Positions 5,548 to 8,987 of a stretch of 8,987 nucleotides of DNA are shown piece after piece. The notes under the pieces were generated by a model that had not been told where the DNA came from, searched no databases, and was given only the letters and a program-made list of their open reading frames with translations. Both the position numbers and the translations under genes were made by a program. The DNA lies in contig JBKECD010000066.1 in NCBI GenBank assembly GCA_047974225.1, forward strand, positions 1 to 8,987. Reading direction: 5' to 3'. This stretch comes from JBKEDC01 sp047974225. GTDB taxonomy: Bacteria; Bacteroidota; Bacteroidia; Bacteroidales; Prolixibacteraceae. The number at the start of each line of letters is the position of its first letter. Within the stretch, counting starts at the first letter, position 1.

Positions 5548-5696
5548 AGCCCCCTCCAACTCCCCCGAGGGGGAGAGCGCAATCACGCTGGGGGGATGTT
5601 AGATTTTTAGATATTGGATTTTTAGATGTTAGATTTATAAACAAATTAATAAACCCTGTGCCTTTACCCTCCCCCTTGGGGGAGATGGAGGGGGCT
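5548..5696 (+). repeat. GC-hairpin intergenic element, copy 3 (149 bp)
   Basis: This is the cleanest copy, with a single right-end module. The left end is AGCCCCCTCCAACTCCCCC. The right end, read in reverse complement, is AGCCCCCTCCATCTCCCCC, so the terminal inverted repeats match over about 30 bases, with differences such as A/T at position 12. The centre has TTAGAT/TTGGAT units at alternating 8- and 7-base steps, then ATAAACAAATTAATAAAC and GTGCCTTTACC. It starts two bases after the ilvB stop codon. GGAGGGGG at 5687-5694 lies 13 bases before the ilvN ATG. Confidence 0.88.
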
Positions 5697-5707
5697 TGAG
5701 CTTACAT

Positions 5708-6244
5708 ATGAAACAAGAATTTATAATTAGCATATACTCCGAAAATCACATCGGACTATTAAATAGGCTGACTCTTAATTTTACGAGGAGGAAGATGAAT
5801 ATTGAAAGCATCACAGCATCGCAATCCGCCATTCCGGGGATTTCAAAGTTTACCATTGTGGTGAATGAAACCGAGGAGCGAGTGAGAAAGGTGGTGGCGC
5901 AAGTAGAAAAGATGGTGGACGTGCTCAAGGCGTTTTATCACACCACCGACCAAATGGTCTATCAGGAAATGGCTCTCTATAAGGTGTCGACCGAGTCGAT
6001 TTATGATAGCGATCAAATCGAGAAACTCGTGCGTGAATCAGGTGCACGCATCTTGGAAATCACTCGTGAGTTTACGGTGATTGAAAAGACAGGACACAAG
6101 CATGAAACCCAAAAACTCTTCGACGACCTCGCACAGTTTGGTGTCTTGCAGTTCATCCGCACAGGTTGCATCGCCATCACTCGCGACCCTATCGAAAGGC
6201 TTTCAGAGTTTCTGAAAGAAAGAGATGAGCTGTTAGAGTTATGA
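5708..6244 (+). CDS. ilvN: Acetohydroxyacid synthase small regulatory subunit
   Basis: Regulatory partner of IlvB, which raises its activity and confers end-product (usually valine) feedback inhibition. It is 178 residues long. An N-terminal ACT domain spans about 1-78, with the ENxxG turn (E12, N13, G16) and RRKMNIESITASQS (27-40) followed by ISKFTIVV. This ligand-site loop region is intact, so feedback control is plausible. The C-terminal ALS small-subunit domain follows, with ESGARILEITREFTVIEKTGH (110-130, split here by family convention). I chose the ATG at 5708. A TTG in frame at 5696 overlaps the end of the repeat and adds four residues. The stop codon lies in a TTATGAG heptamer run that leads into the next spacer. 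The alternative symbol ilvH is also used for this subunit. Confidence 0.94.
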   Translation: MKQEFIISIYSENHIGLLNRLTLNFTRRKMNIESITASQSAIPGISKFTIVVNETEERVRKVVAQVEKMVDVLKAFYHTTDQMVYQEMALYKVSTESIYDSDQIEKLVRESGARILEITREFTVIEKTGHKHETQKLFDDLAQFGVLQFIRTGCIAITRDPIERLSEFLKERDELLEL

Positions 6245-6379
6245 GTTATGAGTTGGGCTTCGCACGCTGCACTCCGAACTCCGCACTAAAAATAAAATAA
6301 ACATCGTGTAGAAATGTAGCGTGTCAGAGCTTCGCACTCCGCACTCCGCACGCTGCACTTCGCACTAAAAAACAAATAC
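6229..6379 (+). repeat. Heptamer-periodic ilvN-ilvC spacer
   Basis: The spacer is built from 7-base units. TTATGAG units run from the end of ilvN over its stop codon. Two related blocks follow, about 6257-6302 and 6329-6378. The second reads CTTCGCA, CTCCGCA, CTCCGCA, CGCTGCA, CTTCGCA, CTAAAAA, and the first uses the same units in another order (CTTCGCA, CGCTGCA, CTCCGAA, CTCCGCA). Each block ends in an A-rich tail. I see no gene, no TAnnTTTG promoter and no terminator, so ilvC is probably cotranscribed with ilvDBN. This spacer does not belong to the GC-hairpin element family in the two preceding gaps. Confidence 0.75.
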
Positions 6380-7855
6380 ATGGCAAATTATTTCAACACG
6401 CTTTCATTGCGTGGACAGTTAGAACAATTAGGAACTTGCGAGTTCATGGACGCATCGGAGTTTGCCGAGGGCGTGAAAAAATTAGAGGGCAAAAAGGTAG
6501 TCATTGTGGGCTGCGGTGCTCAAGGGTTGAATCAAGGCTTAAACATGCGCGATTCAGGTTTGGATATTTCCTATGCCTTGCGTGAGGCTGCTATTAAAGA
6601 GCAACGCCAATCGTTTAAGAATGCTTCGGAAAATGGTTTCAAAGTGGGCACTTATGAGGAGCTTATTCCTACTGCCGACATGGTGGTAAACCTTACGCCC
6701 GACAAGCAACACTCGGCTGTGGTGAATGCGGTGATGCCGCTCATGAAGCAAGGTGCTGTGCTTTCTTATTCGCATGGTTTCAACATGGTGGAAGAAGGTA
6801 TGCAAGTGCGCAAAGATATTACGGTGATTATGGTTGCGCCTAAATCGCCCGGTTCGGAAGTGCGCGAGGAATACAAACGTGGCTTTGGTGTGCCTACATT
6901 GATTGCGGTGCACCCTGAAAACGACCCTAATGGCGATGGTCTGGAGATTGCGAAAGCTTATGCCGTGGCAACAGGTGGCGACCGTGCCGGCGTGCTTCGT
7001 TCGTCGTTTGTGGCGGAAGTGAAATCCGACTTGATGGGCGAGCAAACCATTCTTTGCGGATTGCTTCAAACTGGTTCTATCCTTTCTTTCGAGAAGATGG
7101 TGGAAAAAGGAATTGACCCCGGTTATGCCTCTAAATTGATTCAATATGGTTGGGAGGTCATCACTGAAGCGTTGAAGCATGGTGGGGTAACCAACATGAT
7201 GGATCGTCTTTCAAACCCTGCGAAGATTAAAGCTTTCGAGCTTTCCGAAGAATTGAAACGCATCATGCGTCCGCTTTTCCAAAAGCACATGGACGACATC
7301 ATCAGCGGCGAGTTCTCTCGTGTGATGATGGAAGATTGGGCGAATGACGATGTGAATCTACTCACTTGGCGTGCAGCTACTGCTGAAACAGCATTCGAGA
7401 AAACGCCTGCTGGCGATGTGGAAATCTCGGAGCAAGAGTATTTCGACCATGGTGTGCTGATGGTGGCATTTGTGAAATCGGGTGTGGAATTGGCCTTTGA
7501 AACCATGGTTGAGGCAGGCATCAAAGAGGAGTCGGCATACTATGAGTCTTTGCACGAAACACCGCTCATCGCCAACACGATTGCACGCAAAAAACTCTTC
7601 GAGATGAACCGTGTGATTTCTGATACTGCCGAATATGGTTGCTATCTCTTCGACCATGCTTGCAAACCAATGCTTGCCGACTTCATGAAAAACATCGACA
7701 CTGATGTGATTGGCAAAGCCTATGGCGAAGGCAAAGGAAATGGTGTGGACAATAAGCAATTGATTGCTGTGAATGAAATCATCCGCTGGCACCCAGTGGA
7801 AGAAGTGGGCGAGTATTTGCGTGAGGCAATGACTGCGATGAAAAAGATTGTGTAG
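6380..7855 (+). CDS. ilvC: Ketol-acid reductoisomerase, long (class II) form
   Basis: NADPH- and Mg-dependent enzyme that isomerises and reduces acetolactate and acetohydroxybutyrate to the dihydroxy acids used by IlvD. At 491 residues it is the long form with a duplicated C-terminal domain, as in E. coli (also 491), not the ~330-350-residue short form. The Rossmann motif GCGAQGLNQG lies at 44-53. R68, R76 and S78 match the E. coli residues that bind the NADPH phosphate. H132, K155, D217 and E221 match the active site, with E388, E392 and S413 in YESLHETPLIANTIARKK and VISDTAEYG. The start MANYFNTLSLRGQLEQLG aligns with the family start. It is the last gene of the operon, followed by a strong terminator. 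Confidence 0.97.
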   Translation: MANYFNTLSLRGQLEQLGTCEFMDASEFAEGVKKLEGKKVVIVGCGAQGLNQGLNMRDSGLDISYALREAAIKEQRQSFKNASENGFKVGTYEELIPTADMVVNLTPDKQHSAVVNAVMPLMKQGAVLSYSHGFNMVEEGMQVRKDITVIMVAPKSPGSEVREEYKRGFGVPTLIAVHPENDPNGDGLEIAKAYAVATGGDRAGVLRSSFVAEVKSDLMGEQTILCGLLQTGSILSFEKMVEKGIDPGYASKLIQYGWEVITEALKHGGVTNMMDRLSNPAKIKAFELSEELKRIMRPLFQKHMDDIISGEFSRVMMEDWANDDVNLLTWRAATAETAFEKTPAGDVEISEQEYFDHGVLMVAFVKSGVELAFETMVEAGIKEESAYYESLHETPLIANTIARKKLFEMNRVISDTAEYGCYLFDHACKPMLADFMKNIDTDVIGKAYGEGKGNGVDNKQLIAVNEIIRWHPVEEVGEYLREAMTAMKKIV

Positions 7856-7877
7856 CTTGTCTATATAATATGGTATA

Positions 7878-7908
7878 AAAAAGTCTGGCTCGGTGAGCCA
7901 GACTTTTT
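7878..7908. terminator. Strong bidirectional terminator after ilvC
   Basis: AAAAAGTCTGGCTC (7878-7891) and GAGCCAGACTTTTT (7895-7908) form a perfect 14-bp stem around GGT, with an A run on one side and a T run on the other. It therefore works as an intrinsic terminator on both strands. It separates convergent ilvC (+, ends 7855) from the mntA-like gene (-, ends 7916). Confidence 0.93.
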
Positions 7909-7915
7909 GATTCAT

Positions 7916-8206
7916 TCAAATGCTTATTCCCACTCGCTTAATGTGGGCAATCAACTCGGGATTGTCAATCTGTTCAAACAAAGACACATCAATCCGAATG
8001 GGGAGCAACAAGTCATCGAGTTCGGTCTCAATGCGAAGAAGTTCATCAAAAGGCAAATCTTCCCCCACCAAGCACACATCTAAGTCTGAACCTTGGCGAT
8101 AATTCCCCTTAGCTCGCGAGCCATAAACAATTGCTCGCTGAATTCGGGGGTGATTAGCAAATACTCCCTTGATGCTGAGTATCTGTTCTTGCAATAATCC
8201 AAACAT
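7916..8206 (-). CDS. MNT-family minimal nucleotidyltransferase (MntA-like antitoxin)
   Basis: A 96-residue minimal nucleotidyltransferase domain. It has G29-S30, then ten residues, then D41-L-D43, the GSX10DXD active site, and a third acidic residue D73 in RIDVSLF. In characterised MntA/HepT pairs the MNT protein transfers AMP groups to a tyrosine of the HEPN partner and silences its RNase activity. The intact catalytic residues suggest the same here. The ATG (8204-8206) shares one base with the TAA of the upstream HEPN gene, implying translational coupling. It ends seven bases from the shared terminator. Sequence alone cannot tell whether the pair is an active toxin-antitoxin module or a housekeeping variant. 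Confidence 0.88.
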   Translation of the reverse strand: MFGLLQEQILSIKGVFANHPRIQRAIVYGSRAKGNYRQGSDLDVCLVGEDLPFDELLRIETELDDLLLPIRIDVSLFEQIDNPELIAHIKRVGISI

Positions 8207-8643
8207 TACCGATTAATTTTAGTTGTCATCACTTGGTGGAACTCCATAAAAGCTGTGTGATACTCCTGCATGATTTTGTCATAGACCTCCTGCGCCACTT
8301 TCTCATTATAGGTGTGAGAGGTTTTTATCCTACTTTTAATCATATCCATCCATAAGACGCCATCGGAAACCAAGTTTGCATCAACAGCAAAACGAATGGC
8401 ATCTCGAGAGCCTGCAATATCGGTATTCCCTTGGAAAAAGGCGTAATCTTTCATCACATTCCAAGCCATTTCATAGGTGTATTCAAAACGCTGAATCAGT
8501 CCTTCCTTGATGATTTCACCATAAGCTCCCATCGTTTCAATGGGATTTTCCATCACATAACTCACAGCTTCCGACAGTTTATTCAATGCCTTCTCGAAAT
8601 TAGAAAATCGTTGTATCCACCTAATATCTTGCTGTTCTTCCAT
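8206..8643 (-). CDS. HEPN-domain protein (HepT-like toxin; HI0074 / nucleotidyltransferase substrate-binding family)
   Basis: A 145-residue helical HEPN protein. The start RWIQRFSNFEKALNKL (8-23), the central block EGLIQRFEYTYEMAWNVMKDY (47-67, an HI0074-family hallmark), GSRDAIRFA (78-86) and WMDMIKSR (98-105) are typical. R105, H110 and Y112 form the RX4HXY motif: in HepT-type toxins R and H are the RNase residues and Y is the site the MNT partner adenylylates. All three are present, so an active, neutralisable RNase is plausible. It is the first gene of a two-gene operon and overlaps the MNT gene by one base. A TAnnTTTG box and GGAGGA lie upstream. Confidence 0.88.
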   Translation of the reverse strand: MEEQQDIRWIQRFSNFEKALNKLSEAVSYVMENPIETMGAYGEIIKEGLIQRFEYTYEMAWNVMKDYAFFQGNTDIAGSRDAIRFAVDANLVSDGVLWMDMIKSRIKTSHTYNEKVAQEVYDKIMQEYHTAFMEFHQVMTTKINR

Positions 8644-8750
8644 GTTATCCTATCTGTTAGTCCTCCACAAAAATAAAAAACAATTCTGAATCCTGCAAGC
8701 TCCCCAGAGAGGCAAGCGTATTGCTGAATTGCAATAAAGGCTTTTATCAA
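8644..8750 (-). promoter_or_regulatory. Promoter region of the HEPN/MNT operon
   Basis: On the minus strand, TATTTTTG at 8675-8668 exactly fits TAnnTTTG, and TTG at 8698-8696 lies 23 bases upstream as a partial -33 box. GGAGGA (8666-8661) is 17 bases before the HEPN ATG, rather far for a Shine-Dalgarno. Nearer the SUMF gene's stop there are only weak short dyads (ATTGC/GCAAT around 8724-8739, ATAAA/TTTAT just after). They may end that upstream transcript but are not a convincing terminator. Confidence 0.5.
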
Positions 8751-8987
8751 CTAGTTTTCAACCCTCACCACTCGAAAGCCAACATTACTGTAGCCCTGTG
8801 TACCTGTTCGCACATCATCGGATTTCTCGCTGCGGCAATCATCACGCTCCGAATCCCAGCTTCCACCTTTGATGATATATGAACCGCTCGTGTCGGTTGA
8901 GGAAGTCCACTCCCAGCAATTGCCCCAGAAATCAATGCCTCCGCAAGCACCTGTTGTCTGACTATAAGCATCCACCGCTGTTAATCC
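8751..8987 (-). CDS. FGE-sulfatase (SUMF1)-domain protein, C-terminal part only
   Basis: The last 78 residues of a longer protein that continues past the right edge; the frame is open to 8987. FWGNCWEWT, then YIIKGGSWDSERDDCRSEKSDD and GYSNVGFRVVRVEN, are the usual C-terminal blocks of the formylglycine-generating-enzyme/SUMF1 fold (GNxWEW, GGSW, GFRVV). The Cys-x4-Cys pair that aerobic formylglycine-generating enzymes use is not visible after GGSW; only one cysteine (DDC) occurs there. It is therefore more likely one of the many Bacteroidota proteins that use this fold for binding, often exported, than a sulfatase activator. The N-terminus, any signal peptide and other domains lie outside the window. 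Confidence 0.85.
   Translation of the reverse strand, partial: GLTAVDAYSQTTGACGGIDFWGNCWEWTSSTDTSGSYIIKGGSWDSERDDCRSEKSDDVRTGTQGYSNVGFRVVRVEN

Noticed and set aside
5696..5707. TTG start for ilvN at 5696
   Set aside because: It overlaps the repeat's last base and adds only four residues. The ATG at 5708 fits the family and has a purine tract upstream.
8751..8987. Variable target protein of a diversity-generating retroelement (the FGE/SUMF fold is a common target)
   Set aside because: The 3' end is not rich in AAY-type codons, and no template repeat or reverse transcriptase is in the window. The gene is cut by the edge, so the idea cannot be tested here.

Overview
The window looks like chromosomal DNA from a member of the Bacteroidota, most likely the Bacteroidales. 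The evidence is several promoter-like TAnnTTTG boxes (the Bacteroides-type -7 element), weak Shine-Dalgarno use, intergenic spacers full of short GC-rich palindromes and heptamer-periodic sequence, and protein sequences that read as Bacteroidales-like from memory. No database search was possible.

Layout, left to right. Positions 1-115 hold no gene I can recognise. A 178-bp GC-hairpin intergenic element (copy 1 of 3) leads into hisIE (306-896, +), the bifunctional enzyme for histidine biosynthesis steps 2 and 3. A small one-helix membrane protein gene (935-1147, -) converges on it, with a shared hairpin terminator between them. A roughly 700-bp divergent region follows (1148-1846). It contains eight tandem copies of a 42/43-bp hairpin-rich repeat, promoter-like boxes, and a complete-looking ribosome-mediated attenuator: an 18-codon leader peptide with six consecutive Val/Leu/Ile codons, a 13-bp antiterminator helix, and a mutually exclusive 9-bp terminator stem with a T8 tract.

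The attenuator precedes ilvD - ilvB - ilvN - ilvC (1847-7855, +), which together cover the shared steps of valine, isoleucine and leucine precursor synthesis: acetohydroxyacid synthase (IlvB catalytic and IlvN regulatory subunits), ketol-acid reductoisomerase (IlvC) and dihydroxyacid dehydratase (IlvD). Copies 2 and 3 of the intergenic element fill the ilvD-ilvB and ilvB-ilvN gaps in the same orientation. Their right ends put a purine-rich GGAGGGG tract just upstream of the next start codon. The ilvN-ilvC gap holds a different, heptamer-periodic sequence. A strong bidirectional terminator closes the operon.

On the minus strand beyond it lie a HEPN/MNT toxin-antitoxin-type pair (hepT-like 8206-8643, then mntA-like 7916-8206, sharing one base) and the 3' end of an FGE-sulfatase (SUMF1)-domain protein gene that runs off the right edge.

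The main discovery candidate is the ilv attenuator, where the leader peptide, antiterminator and terminator can all be read base by base. Second are the three-copy intergenic element and the 42/43-bp tandem hairpin array.
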